IMG/VR virus record: IMGVR_UViG_3300029448_000456
Location: 1 to 23,442 of that record
Length of the DNA stretch: 23,442 nucleotides
Strand: one strand, 5' to 3'
Source: a virus
A model generated the notes under the pieces. The model made no database searches. It had not been told where the DNA came from and was given only the letters and a program-made list of their open reading frames with translations. Positions 12,313 through 22,051 of the stretch are shown here, piece after piece. The translations under genes and the position numbers were made by a program. The stretch's first letter is position 1. The number at the start of each line of letters is the position of its first letter.

Positions 12313-15300
12313 ATGGCTTTGGACAACGCATCACCTACTATTTCACCACAGATAGCAGATTTACTGGTAAAGAAACATGGGTTCAAGATGCAAGAGAATA
12401 AGCTCTTAGGCCCTTCTGGCACATTAATCCCGGTTGCGATGCACGAGGGTGGTGTTGTTCATACTCATGGAGCTGGTGGTGAAGAGGTAAGAACCTTGGA
12501 TGAGGCTTCTGGTTATGGTGGTCAACAGTACACGGTAGATGATAAGGGTGCTTTTTCTGGTTTATACACGCCTCCTGCTCCTAGTGATGTAGGAATAGGA
12601 CCGAGTGCTGATTTTCGGTCTGCCCAAGCTGGGTATTTAGCTAATCAGGCTGCTCAAGAAGTTCCTGCTCCTCCTCCGCAGATGCAGACGGCGACTATGG
12701 CTCCTCCTACTTTTTCTACGGGCACTCCTTTATCTGCTCAAGCACCTCAAGCACCCACTTCTTTATCTGTGGCTCCAGCAGCTCCACCCCCGGCCCCTGG
12801 TCCTGGTGGTATAATAGCGACGGATGCTCGTGGTGGTATACTTCCCATAGCCCCTGATAGACCTCCCACGGATTTAGGTCCAAATCGATTTGCATTTGAT
12901 GACCCTAAGTTTGCAGGGTTTGTAGATTCTGATTTTTATAAATCAAGAATGGGACAGCCTGATATACAGGTTATAAGTACAGCCAATGACGGTACAGTGT
13001 TTTCAACAGGATTTATGGCAGATGCGTATAATAATTATCTTGCAAGTTTAGAGGGTGCGGCTCCAGTGGCTCCCCCTGCTCCAGAACAAACAACAGGGCA
13101 GCTAGAGGCCGCAATTGACGAAGCACGGGATTTGGATTTGGGGCCGGGCAATCGCATAAAAAATGGAGTAAGCGATCTCACGGGCATACGTTACAGTGGT
13201 GATAAACCTGCGTATGAGTACAAACTTCCTGACGGTACTATTGCGGTTAGGAAAGGAGGTTCTGTTAAAATTTACGACGAGGATATGAACAGAATACCTC
13301 TTAGAGATTATATGGCTGATATTGGTATTTCAAATCCTCTCTCTACGATACAAGGAGCGGATGGCTCTGGAAATAAACTGTTTAATGCTATTACAGGGCA
13401 AATTAGAGATAATGCAACCGAAGAAGTTTACGAGCAGTTTGGTGGTAAGGACAGTGAGCTTGTGTCTCAATATCTTAAAGATCAGGCTGCTGCTGCAAAA
13501 AGACGAGCGGATTCGGACGAGGCATCTGATGAGCGAATGTTTGGAACGATTGATACGGATATAGAGTCGGACACATTTGGTCAACGTGTTGGCGGTACGA
13601 TGGGTGCTCTTAACGAACAGGTTAAGAAGGAGGCTGACAGATTAGGGATTACCACGGACCAGTTCTACGGTTATGATGCAGCAGGAAACCCTGTTGAGGG
13701 AGGGTTAAGTTTTTCTGATAGAGCTGGCATGGCTGTACAAGATTTCAAGGAAGTATTTGACCCGTCCCTCGGTCCTCTGTTCCAGAACCCAGATGCGATG
13801 GACCCTGACAACGCAAGAAGTTTAGGTATTCTGGCCCCCACAGGAGCGATTACCTCGGACCCCGGTCCTATGCCTCGACCTGACAATCAGGGCTTAGACT
13901 TTGGTTCTTTGGGTATGATGACTCCTTATGGAGCGATAACATCAGAAGACCCAACGGGCAGCGATTTGATTGGAACGTATGACATGGTTCCAGGTGGAGG
14001 GTTGCTTTCGGGCGACGTTAATTTCGGGGATCTTGTTCCACAGGCTATTGCAGCGGAGTTGGGCCCTGGCGAAGAGTTGTTGTTTACTACGTCTGCTTCT
14101 ACTGGAAATACATTTGATGAGTTTTCGGCAGAGGACATAGATACATGGGCCAGGACTATCGTTGCTGAAGCTGGTGGTGAGTTGGACGCTGGTCAAATAG
14201 CGGCGGCGAATGTTATGTTGAACCGTTATAATGACCCTGCGTTTAATAAAGGGGGTATGTCTTTAACAGAGGTTTTAACGGCTCCAAAGCAGTTTTCGGC
14301 GTGGAATGACGTAACGGAGGGCGGAAATAATCCTCAAAACATTGATCCTACCAGCACGTCGTATCAAAAAGCGTTAGATGTTATTAGTGGTATTCTTAAT
14401 AAACAGATACCTGACAACACGGCTGGGGCAACGCATTATTGGAATGATTCTATTGCTAATCCTAGCTGGGGTGACGAGGAGTTATCCAAGCATCAGACTG
14501 GCGGTCTTAAAATAGGCAATCATACATTTGCTGGAAAGACGGAACAGGAACTTCTTGACGAGAGGTTTACTTTACCTACGGATTTATATTCTGGAACCGA
14601 GGCACAACCCGCTGGGTTTTTTGATAATCTTAGTCGATTTAATCCTTTTGGTGCAGCAGATGCAGCTACGATACCGTCTGACCAACTTCCTCCGGGGTAT
14701 GCGGAACAATTAGCACAATATGGTGCTGGTAAAATTCCTCCGGACATACCTCTTGGGCCAGAAGACTTTGCTCCTTATCCTGACGCTCAAACTACTTCTT
14801 TTGACAATATACCTAATATATTTGGTCCTATGTCAAATTATGCAAAAGGTTTGTTAACTGGAGTTCCTCAACAAGCAGAGCAGATGATCAGGGGACTTGG
14901 CCCTGGTTTTGATACTTATTTAAGTCAGTTTAATATAGCAGATCTTGCAGCAAATCCATTACTTACTATTGGTAAAGATCTTGCAGGTTTTGGAGCAACC
15001 AACGAAGAACAATTAAAAAACAGAGCCATATATGAAACTGTGTTTGGTGATGGACTTGGTGGAGAAGGTCTTCCTGTTACAAAGGCAACTGAGTTTGTAG
15101 GAGATGGTCTTGGCAGAGCAAATGACTGGCTTGATAGCGTTTTGTTTACAGAAGAGTATAAAAAACAAAAAGAAATAGCAGGTTTTGAATCTGGACGAGG
15201 CACTATTTACGAGCAGCTTGGTCAGATAGAAAGCACTACAGAGGATGCAGAAGGTCTTGCTGCAAAACTAGGCGAGGAACATGGCGGTCAAGCTATGGAT

Positions 15301-17196
15301 GTCGTAATGAGTGTTAATCCTTATACTATGGCATTGAGTACTGTTTTAAATATGTCTGAAGGTGTTCAAGGTGCAAAATTAGAAACAGAACAAAAAATTA
15401 ATTCTGCTTTTAACTCTGGGGAGTTACAGGACCTAGATATTTATAAAGAAGCGATAAAAATATATGATGATCCTGAGTTAGCAAAAACTGCTGTTATGAA
15501 TGTTGCTCTGGCTAACTCTATACCTTTGGTTGCTGGGTCTAATGCTCTTGATGCTCTTCCTTTTGGAAAAAAAATAAAAGGAACGTGGGGATTTCTATCA
15601 ACAAACTTGTTAGGAAAAATGCCTCTAGAAGCTGGTCAAGAGGTAACTCAATCAATGGCCGTTAATCAAGCCTTAAAAGAAATAGGCTTAGATATTAACC
15701 TTACAGATGACGTTGTTGGCACAGCTCTTACGGGATATCTTATGGGTCCTGGACCAACATCTGGTCAAGTTCAAAGTCTAATGAACCAAGGCCCTATTTC
15801 TGTTGGTGGTGCAACGGTTGATCCTAATGTTAACACCGCTAATCTGGGCGTAAATTTAGGTGACCCTACAACGGTAGAGCCCCCTCTTAGTATAGAACAA
15901 CTTACTTCATACGATACTGACGGAAATCCTGTGGTGCCTGTGTTAAATATGCCCGGTCAAGGTCCTGGTGTTTTTACTGCTTCTGATACAACTGCTCCTA
16001 ATGTTGATACCAGTAATTTAAATGTAAATCCGGGTGCCTCTGGAGGCGTAGACCAAGAAGCTATGGATGTTATTGCTAAAGTTGATGCTGGTGCTGTTCC
16101 TTTAATGATGACAAACAACTTAAAAAGAATTTTACAGAATAACAATATTTCCGTAGATGCAAACACAGATCCAGCAGAGGCGATTGCTGCTCTTAAAGCA
16201 AAAGTATCTTCTGCCCCTAGTGGAATAGCTTCTATTGACACGAGTAATTTAGGTATAAATTTAGGGCAACCTGGAACGGGAGGAATCAATAATATAAATA
16301 TTGGTATGACTTCTCCACCATCTATTTCTAGTCAGATATCTTCAGGATTTACACAACCCTATTTACCGGATGCAGGGTCAACACCCGTTAAGATTATAAC
16401 GACATCTCCTGTTAACATAGGAGGTCAGACTGTTCCTGCTGGACTTACTATTGATGTTTCTCCACAACAAGCATCTACTCTTGTTCAAGCAGGAGATGCG
16501 GCTCCTGTTATAGGAGATGCCCCTCAGCTGGTAGATCCAGACACTACTATTGAACAATCACTTTTCAATACGAGCGGTATGGAACAAGACGTGTATGATA
16601 CGTTTATTGATAAACCAGATACAACAGGAAGAGTTCCGATAAGGGATGTAGACACAGGTCGATTTACTCCAGCAACAACAACGGCTGTCCCAACTGGAAT
16701 ACTCAGCTTAGTGGACAAAGCAGCCAGTGGAGATGTAGCAGTTAAAACTAGTGATCCTACAACGTCTGTTGATCCAAGTACCGTTGTTGAGGAAGACCCG
16801 GTAATTGCTACAGCTATTGATCCAAATATAGCAACGGACACTGAAACTGAAACGGTTACTACGACTGATGCGGATACTACGACAACTACCGAAGTTGTTC
16901 CAAATATTCAAATAGAAACGGGACCAAAACTTGAAGAAGATGAGGAAGGCGAGGAAGTTGAAATTCCTGGACCACCACCTCCATCAGGCGACGATGACGA
17001 TGACGAACCCCCCTTCGAGTGCCCAGATGGATTTACCGCTGTTAAAGTAGACGGGCAATTTGTTTGTATGCCTGATGAAGAAGAGGACGATGGTGCAGGA
17101 ACCGTGATACAAAGAGTTCGTCCTCGTATTGGTCCTTACTATCAACCGCAAAGTGTTGCAGCATTAAGTGGATATACTCCTTATAGGCCAAGGTAA
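12313..17196 (+). CDS. Giant virion protein with embedded SleB cell-wall hydrolase domain
   Basis: Read from ATG 12313 behind AGGGG (1627 residues); an open frame to 12151 has no ribosome site and crosses the promoter. Residues 110-180 are proline/alanine-rich. Residues about 608-735 are a SleB-type peptidoglycan hydrolase (ARTIVAEAGGELDAGQIAAA with Glu619, PKQFSAWND, ATHYWND with His708). Residues about 830-1150 are helical with glycine-rich hydrophobic stretches (AANPLLTIGKDLAGFGATN, SIPLVAGSNALDALPFG) and an AGQEVTQ motif, as in phage internal or ejection proteins. Three repeats of NVDTSNLGVNLG type lie at 1170-1320. The C-terminus is Thr/Asp-rich, then PPPPSGDDDDDE, FECPDGF and a basic end. 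A DNA-ejection or wall-penetration protein is the best reading; tail fibre is less likely. It abuts the large terminase gene. Confidence 0.85.
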   Translation: MALDNASPTISPQIADLLVKKHGFKMQENKLLGPSGTLIPVAMHEGGVVHTHGAGGEEVRTLDEASGYGGQQYTVDDKGAFSGLYTPPAPSDVGIGPSADFRSAQAGYLANQAAQEVPAPPPQMQTATMAPPTFSTGTPLSAQAPQAPTSLSVAPAAPPPAPGPGGIIATDARGGILPIAPDRPPTDLGPNRFAFDDPKFAGFVDSDFYKSRMGQPDIQVISTANDGTVFSTGFMADAYNNYLASLEGAAPVAPPAPEQTTGQLEAAIDEARDLDLGPGNRIKNGVSDLTGIRYSGDKPAYEYKLPDGTIAVRKGGSVKIYDEDMNRIPLRDYMADIGISNPLSTIQGADGSGNKLFNAITGQIRDNATEEVYEQFGGKDSELVSQYLKDQAAAAKRRADSDEASDERMFGTIDTDIESDTFGQRVGGTMGALNEQVKKEADRLGITTDQFYGYDAAGNPVEGGLSFSDRAGMAVQDFKEVFDPSLGPLFQNPDAMDPDNARSLGILAPTGAITSDPGPMPRPDNQGLDFGSLGMMTPYGAITSEDPTGSDLIGTYDMVPGGGLLSGDVNFGDLVPQAIAAELGPGEELLFTTSASTGNTFDEFSAEDIDTWARTIVAEAGGELDAGQIAAANVMLNRYNDPAFNKGGMSLTEVLTAPKQFSAWNDVTEGGNNPQNIDPTSTSYQKALDVISGILNKQIPDNTAGATHYWNDSIANPSWGDEELSKHQTGGLKIGNHTFAGKTEQELLDERFTLPTDLYSGTEAQPAGFFDNLSRFNPFGAADAATIPSDQLPPGYAEQLAQYGAGKIPPDIPLGPEDFAPYPDAQTTSFDNIPNIFGPMSNYAKGLLTGVPQQAEQMIRGLGPGFDTYLSQFNIADLAANPLLTIGKDLAGFGATNEEQLKNRAIYETVFGDGLGGEGLPVTKATEFVGDGLGRANDWLDSVLFTEEYKKQKEIAGFESGRGTIYEQLGQIESTTEDAEGLAAKLGEEHGGQAMDVVMSVNPYTMALSTVLNMSEGVQGAKLETEQKINSAFNSGELQDLDIYKEAIKIYDDPELAKTAVMNVALANSIPLVAGSNALDALPFGKKIKGTWGFLSTNLLGKMPLEAGQEVTQSMAVNQALKEIGLDINLTDDVVGTALTGYLMGPGPTSGQVQSLMNQGPISVGGATVDPNVNTANLGVNLGDPTTVEPPLSIEQLTSYDTDGNPVVPVLNMPGQGPGVFTASDTTAPNVDTSNLNVNPGASGGVDQEAMDVIAKVDAGAVPLMMTNNLKRILQNNNISVDANTDPAEAIAALKAKVSSAPSGIASIDTSNLGINLGQPGTGGINNINIGMTSPPSISSQISSGFTQPYLPDAGSTPVKIITTSPVNIGGQTVPAGLTIDVSPQQASTLVQAGDAAPVIGDAPQLVDPDTTIEQSLFNTSGMEQDVYDTFIDKPDTTGRVPIRDVDTGRFTPATTTAVPTGILSLVDKAASGDVAVKTSDPTTSVDPSTVVEEDPVIATAIDPNIATDTETETVTTTDADTTTTTEVVPNIQIETGPKLEEDEEGEEVEIPGPPPPSGDDDDDEPPFECPDGFTAVKVDGQFVCMPDEEEDDGAGTVIQRVRPRIGPYYQPQSVAALSGYTPYRPR
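15820..16272 (+). repeat. Three diverged repeats coding for NVDTSNLGVNLG
   Basis: Within the giant virion gene, segments at 15820-15867, 15994-16038 and 16228-16272 encode VNTANLGVNLGDP, VDTSNLNVNPGAS and IDTSNLGINLGQP. They are spaced by about 175 and 235 bases and separated by unlike sequence, so this is a scattered linker motif rather than a tandem array. Confidence 0.75.
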
Positions 17197-18663
17197 ATGA
17201 ACTTACAAGCACTGCCCGAAGATGCGTTAAAAGAGATTTTAGCGTTAACACAAGCTAAAAAGAAACTGGATTTACGAGAACAGGCACAAGATAAGTTTAT
17301 GCCTTTTGCTCATCATGTGTATGAAAACTTTATTGAGGGCTCTCATCACCGTGTTATTGCAAAGAAACTAGAAGAAGTAGCAAGTGGTAAAATTAAACGT
17401 CTTATTATTAACATGCCTCCTCGTCATTCTAAGTCAGAATTTGCGTCATATTTAATGCCAGCGTGGTTTTTGGGACGCAATCCAAAGTTAAAAATTATTC
17501 AGGCTACTCACAATACGGAGCTTGCTGTTCGATTCGGTCGAAAAGTAAGAGATCTTATAGACGATCCGCAATATAAAGACATATTTCCCACAACTAATTT
17601 AAAAGAAGACAACAAAGGTGCCGGAAGATGGCAAACAGATAAGGGTGGAGAGTACTTTGCGGCTGGTGTTGGGGCGGCTGTAACGGGTCGTGGTGCTGAT
17701 TTGTTTGTAATTGATGACCCACACTCGGAACAAGACGCATTATCAGAGAGTGCCTTCGATCATGCGTATGAATGGTACACTTCTGGTCCACGTCAACGTC
17801 TTCAACCGGGCGGTTCTATCATAATTGTTATGACAAGATGGGGTAAAAAAGACTTGACAGGTAGATTATTGGCACAGCAGGGCGGTGATTCGTTTGCAGA
17901 CAAGTGGGAAGTGGTAGAATTTCCTGCAATCTTGCCGTCAGGCAAGGCTTTGTGGCCTGAGTTTTGGGAAAAAGACGCATTGTTGTCGATAAAAGCCTCT
18001 CTTCCTGTAGCAAAATGGTCAGCTCAGTGGCAACAGGACCCAACATCCACACAAGGGGCGATTGTGAAGAAAGAATGGTGGCAAATGTGGGAGAAAGAGG
18101 ACATACCCAAGTGCAAATACATTCTTCAGGCGTATGATACGGCGTTTTCCAAGAAAGAATCGGCAGATTATTCAGCAATTACAACGTGGGGCGTGTTTAA
18201 TCCAGATGAAGGGGGTCCGGATAACATTATATTGATGGATGCACGGCGTGGTCGGTGGAGTTTTCCTGAACTCAAGGAGGTTGCCTTTGATGAACACGAG
18301 TATTGGGAGCCTGATATGGTGCTTGTAGAGGCGAAAGCGACGGGTACACCCTTGATTGACGAGTTAAGACTGCGAGGTGTACCAGCATTAGGCTTTTCTC
18401 CAGGCAAGGGACGTGATAAGGTAACCCGAATGCATATGGTTGCACCGCTGTTTGAGGCTGGTGTGGTGTGGGCACCAGAGGACAAGAAGTTCTCTGATGA
18501 AGTAATTGAAGAAGTTACATCGTTTCCCAATGGTGACAATGATGACTTTTGTGATAGTATGACATTAGCCTTGATGAGATTTCGTCAGGGTGGATTTATA
18601 TCCCTTGAGGGGGAAGACGACATGAACGGTGATAGATACCTTAGAAAAAGGGAATACTATTAA
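17197..18663 (+). CDS. terL: Terminase large subunit
   Basis: The 488-residue protein has both enzyme halves of a packaging motor. The ATPase has Walker A MPPRHSKS at 73-80, Walker B LFVIDDPHS at 169-177 and coupling motif VMTRWG at 211-216. The RNase H-like nuclease has QAYDTAF with Asp314, VLVEAKATG with Glu378, and DDFCDS with Asp450/Asp453, the expected acidic triad. It cuts concatemeric phage DNA and drives it into the prohead through the portal. Length is typical. Its ATG directly follows the TAA of the giant virion gene, with AAGG nearby. The stop overlaps the next ATG as TAATG. The small subunit is far upstream, and the portal is the second gene downstream. Confidence 0.97.
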   Translation: MNLQALPEDALKEILALTQAKKKLDLREQAQDKFMPFAHHVYENFIEGSHHRVIAKKLEEVASGKIKRLIINMPPRHSKSEFASYLMPAWFLGRNPKLKIIQATHNTELAVRFGRKVRDLIDDPQYKDIFPTTNLKEDNKGAGRWQTDKGGEYFAAGVGAAVTGRGADLFVIDDPHSEQDALSESAFDHAYEWYTSGPRQRLQPGGSIIIVMTRWGKKDLTGRLLAQQGGDSFADKWEVVEFPAILPSGKALWPEFWEKDALLSIKASLPVAKWSAQWQQDPTSTQGAIVKKEWWQMWEKEDIPKCKYILQAYDTAFSKKESADYSAITTWGVFNPDEGGPDNIILMDARRGRWSFPELKEVAFDEHEYWEPDMVLVEAKATGTPLIDELRLRGVPALGFSPGKGRDKVTRMHMVAPLFEAGVVWAPEDKKFSDEVIEEVTSFPNGDNDDFCDSMTLALMRFRQGGFISLEGEDDMNGDRYLRKREYY

Positions 18664-19556
18664 TGGCGAAGACGTTTAACGAGGCTTTTAGAGATGCAAG
18701 AGCGGCAGGACTGTCTGAGTTTACTTGGGAAGGAAATCGTTATACCACTCGTCTTGCTGATGAACCCTCTTCAGAGTTAACAGCGTCGGAAAGGTTACAA
18801 CAAGCAATAGATGATTATGAAGATAATTACATGTATAGGCAACTGGCTGATGTTGAATATAGGGCAGACTTAGATCCTTATATCAGTGGTGCTCCTGTAA
18901 GTTTACTTGGGTTTGATGAGATTGTTCGGGAGACAGATGGAGACATAGGTCAACGTATGAAAGTTATTTTAGGTGAAGATGATCCAAACAATATTATCTT
19001 TTATGAAGGTACGCCAGACGAGGTTGATATGTATGGATCAACAGCATTAGGTTTGTATTCTCCAGATAAAGATGAAAGATATTTTGGTAAGACATCTGGG
19101 GCCGGAATACCAGGTGGTGCTTATGCGTCTACTCATGAAGGAGATTCTTTGGTAACGATGGCAGAAGAACTTGGTCATAAAGGCATGAGAGTTCTTGAAC
19201 AAGAGGGTCGAATTGACCCAAATGATCCTAGGTCTAATATTCCTCTTGGGCTTGAAGAAGATATTATGGAAGAGCTTGAACGTAGAACACGAACTAATAT
19301 TCCTGCGGATGATTATTACAAACAAAGAGGCTTAAACAAAAGACTTATGGATAGGATTGATAGAAGTTCTTTATCAGAATTACGGGAAAGAGGGAGACCT
19401 TCAACTTTAAAAAACTTAGTAGAACAAATTCCAAAAGAAAGTTTTTTTGATAAAATTAGAAGACTTCTTGCAGGAAAAGAAAAACCTGTTCAAGAGGAAC
19501 AAAGATTGTATAGATATTCAAACGGGGGTATTGTCTCCTTACTAGGAAAGGATTGA
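18663..19556 (+). CDS. Virion-associated protein with degenerate metallopeptidase motif
   Basis: The 297-residue protein starts FNEAFRDARAAGLSEFTWEG then RYTT, an N-terminal motif that recurs at the start of phage structural proteins. Residues 120-135 (DMYGSTALGLYSPDKD) lead to VTMAEELGHKGMR at 164-176. Related phage proteins have HExxH there; here the first histidine is Glu168, leaving Glu169 and His172. An acidic segment (GLEEDIMEELERR) follows where a third ligand could be. The C-terminus ends NGGIVSLLGKD, another short motif common at the end of marine phage virion proteins. It lies between the large terminase and portal genes, so it is probably a virion or assembly protein; activity is doubtful. 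Alternative: a scaffold-like protein. Confidence 0.7.
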   Translation: MAKTFNEAFRDARAAGLSEFTWEGNRYTTRLADEPSSELTASERLQQAIDDYEDNYMYRQLADVEYRADLDPYISGAPVSLLGFDEIVRETDGDIGQRMKVILGEDDPNNIIFYEGTPDEVDMYGSTALGLYSPDKDERYFGKTSGAGIPGGAYASTHEGDSLVTMAEELGHKGMRVLEQEGRIDPNDPRSNIPLGLEEDIMEELERRTRTNIPADDYYKQRGLNKRLMDRIDRSSLSELRERGRPSTLKNLVEQIPKESFFDKIRRLLAGKEKPVQEEQRLYRYSNGGIVSLLGKD

Positions 19557-19560
19557 AACA

Positions 19561-22047
19561 ATGGCAGAGCAACCAATCAGACCCTCTATATCCTTAGTTG
19601 ATTCGGGGTTGATGCAAGGAGGTCCAACTGAGGAACTGCCGGAGATAGAAGTTGATGTAGCCACTGTTGAGAACTTTGAGGGTGGTGCAGAGGTCATTGA
19701 AGATGGGCAAGGGGGAGCAACGGTCCAGGCTTTAGTTGAACAGTTGGAGCAACAAGCAGAAGACTTGATTGAGCATGACGCTAACCTTGCTGAGTTTCTT
19801 GAGGATGGATATTTAGGTGAGTTGTCTTCTGAATTACGAGCATCTTATGAAGATGATTTAGAGTCACGGTCCGAGTGGGAAGAGACGTACACCAAGGGCT
19901 TAGACCAGTTAGGTGTTAACCAAGAGGAAAGGACACAGCCTTTTCAGGGGGCATCCGGTGTAACACATCCTTTGATTGCCGAATCAGTAACACAGTTTCA
20001 AGCACAAGCGTATAAAGAGTTATTGCCAGCAGGTGGTCCTGTTAGAACACAAATTTTAGGGGCAAGAGATCCTGAGAAGGAAGAGCAAGCTAGACGTGTA
20101 AAAGACTTTATGAACTATCAGGTTTTAGATGTCATGGAAGAGTATGATCCTGATATGGATCAGTTATTGTTTTATCTTCCACTATCTGGATCTACTTTTA
20201 AGAAAATTTATTATGATGAGGCAAAGCAACGAGCGGTGGCAAAGTTTGTTCCAGCACAAGATTTGGTTGTTCCCTACTCAGCTACGGATTTAAACACATC
20301 CTCTCGTGTGACACATGTTTTACGGATGGATGCAAATGAAATAAGAAAGATGCAGGTTGCTGGGTTTTATCGGGATATTGAATTAACAGCTTCAGAAACT
20401 TCTTCTGACGAGGTTCAACAAAAGATTGACGAGATACAAGGAACATCAAAGGCGTATAGTGATGATGTTTTTACTTTGCTTGAAATGCATATAGATTTAG
20501 ACATTGAGGGTTTTGAGGACATGTCTCCAGAAGGGGAGCCAACAGGAATACAGCTTCCCTATATTGTTACAATAGACGAAGGTTCAGGAAAGGTTCTTTC
20601 CATTCGTAGAAACTTTGATGAAGGTGCGGCCCTTGCTAAAAAGCGTCAATACTTTGTTCATTACAAATTCATGCCTGGATTAGGCTTTTATGGTTTTGGT
20701 TTAATCCACATGATTGGGGGTCTTGGACGTGCTGCGACCAGTATCTTGCGTCAGTTGATCGATGCAGGAACACTGGCAAATCTCCCCGCCGGGTTCAAGG
20801 CTAGGGGTGTACGGGTTCGTAATGATGATGAACCTTTGCAACCGGGTGAATGGAGGGACATTGATGCACCAGGTGGTAATATTAGAGATTCTATTATTCC
20901 CCTGCCGTATAAAGAACCATCAGGAACATTGTCACAGCTTCTAGGGTCTCTAATAGAGGCAGGGAGACGCTTTGTGACCTTGGCTGACCAGAAGACAGGT
21001 GATATGAACAGTGAGGCTCCAGTGGGCACTACAGTGGCTCTGCTGGAACGTGGTATGAAAGTCATGTCTGCTATTCATAAAAGATTGCATTATGCTCAGA
21101 AGACAGAGTTTCGTATTCTTGCTAGGATATTTTCTAAGAATTTACCACAGGAGTACCCGTATTCTATAGCAGGTGGTGACAATACTATTTTTGCAACGGA
21201 CTTTGATGACCGTGTGGATGTTATTCCTGTCAGTGATCCTAATATATTTTCTATGGCACAACGTATAAGTTTGGCACAAACACAGTTACAGATGGCTCAA
21301 TCAAACCCTCAGATACATAATTTAAATGCTGCATATAAGCGTATGTACCAGGCGTTGGAGGTTCAAAACATTGATGAACTTTTACCTCCTCCACCAGAGC
21401 CTCAACCTTTAGATCCGGCTATCGAAAATGCAAGGGCTTTGATGGGTGAGTTGTTGAGAACTTTTCCTGAACAGGATCACGACGCTCATATGAAGATCCA
21501 TATAATGTTTATGAAGACACCTATTGTAACGACATCACCTCAAGTTATGGGTACGTTTTACGCTCACTTGCAAGAACACGTTTCTCAAAAAGCAAGACTT
21601 ATGGTTAATGAAGAGATACAAGCAATCATACAAAGAGCCCAAGAAGCAGTGCAACAAGGCCGATTAGACCCTCAAGCAGCACAGATGCAGATCATGCAAG
21701 TACAGCAGGAGATGCAAGATCCAGCACAATTAGAGAAGTTAATATCTATGCAGGAAGTAAAACTTCTTGAAGACTTAATGACACAGTTAATTCCACAAGG
21801 TCAGAGTGCAATGGACGATCCGTTAGTTCAAATTAGAATGAAAGAACTTGAGCTCAAGCAACAGACCGAAATGAGAAAAGCAGAGGACGACAAGGCCGAT
21901 AGAGATATAGAGCGAGATAGGTTAGAGCAACAAGCTGCAAGTGCCGCTGCAAAAATAGAAAGCACAGAAGAGATTGCACAAAATCGAAATGAAGTAAACC
22001 GAGAACGCATCGACGTTCAACGACAAAGTTCATTAAGAAGGACCTAA
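19561..22047 (+). CDS. Portal protein
   Basis: This 828-residue protein has the layout of large podovirus-like portal proteins: an acidic N-terminus, QPFQGASGVTHPLIAESVTQ at about 126-145 and AYKELLPAGGPVRTQI, a core with LLFYLPLSGSTFKKIYYDEA and QDLVVPYSATDL, then LGFYGFGLIHMIGGLGRAA and the stem-like region, and a glutamine/glutamate-rich coiled-coil C-terminus (last about 200 residues, a long helical barrel or crown). Twelve copies form the channel through which the terminase packs DNA and to which the tail joins. AAAGGA lies nine bases before the ATG at 19561. Confidence 0.93.
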   Translation: MAEQPIRPSISLVDSGLMQGGPTEELPEIEVDVATVENFEGGAEVIEDGQGGATVQALVEQLEQQAEDLIEHDANLAEFLEDGYLGELSSELRASYEDDLESRSEWEETYTKGLDQLGVNQEERTQPFQGASGVTHPLIAESVTQFQAQAYKELLPAGGPVRTQILGARDPEKEEQARRVKDFMNYQVLDVMEEYDPDMDQLLFYLPLSGSTFKKIYYDEAKQRAVAKFVPAQDLVVPYSATDLNTSSRVTHVLRMDANEIRKMQVAGFYRDIELTASETSSDEVQQKIDEIQGTSKAYSDDVFTLLEMHIDLDIEGFEDMSPEGEPTGIQLPYIVTIDEGSGKVLSIRRNFDEGAALAKKRQYFVHYKFMPGLGFYGFGLIHMIGGLGRAATSILRQLIDAGTLANLPAGFKARGVRVRNDDEPLQPGEWRDIDAPGGNIRDSIIPLPYKEPSGTLSQLLGSLIEAGRRFVTLADQKTGDMNSEAPVGTTVALLERGMKVMSAIHKRLHYAQKTEFRILARIFSKNLPQEYPYSIAGGDNTIFATDFDDRVDVIPVSDPNIFSMAQRISLAQTQLQMAQSNPQIHNLNAAYKRMYQALEVQNIDELLPPPPEPQPLDPAIENARALMGELLRTFPEQDHDAHMKIHIMFMKTPIVTTSPQVMGTFYAHLQEHVSQKARLMVNEEIQAIIQRAQEAVQQGRLDPQAAQMQIMQVQQEMQDPAQLEKLISMQEVKLLEDLMTQLIPQGQSAMDDPLVQIRMKELELKQQTEMRKAEDDKADRDIERDRLEQQAASAAAKIESTEEIAQNRNEVNRERIDVQRQSSLRRT

Positions 22048-22051
22048 GAAC

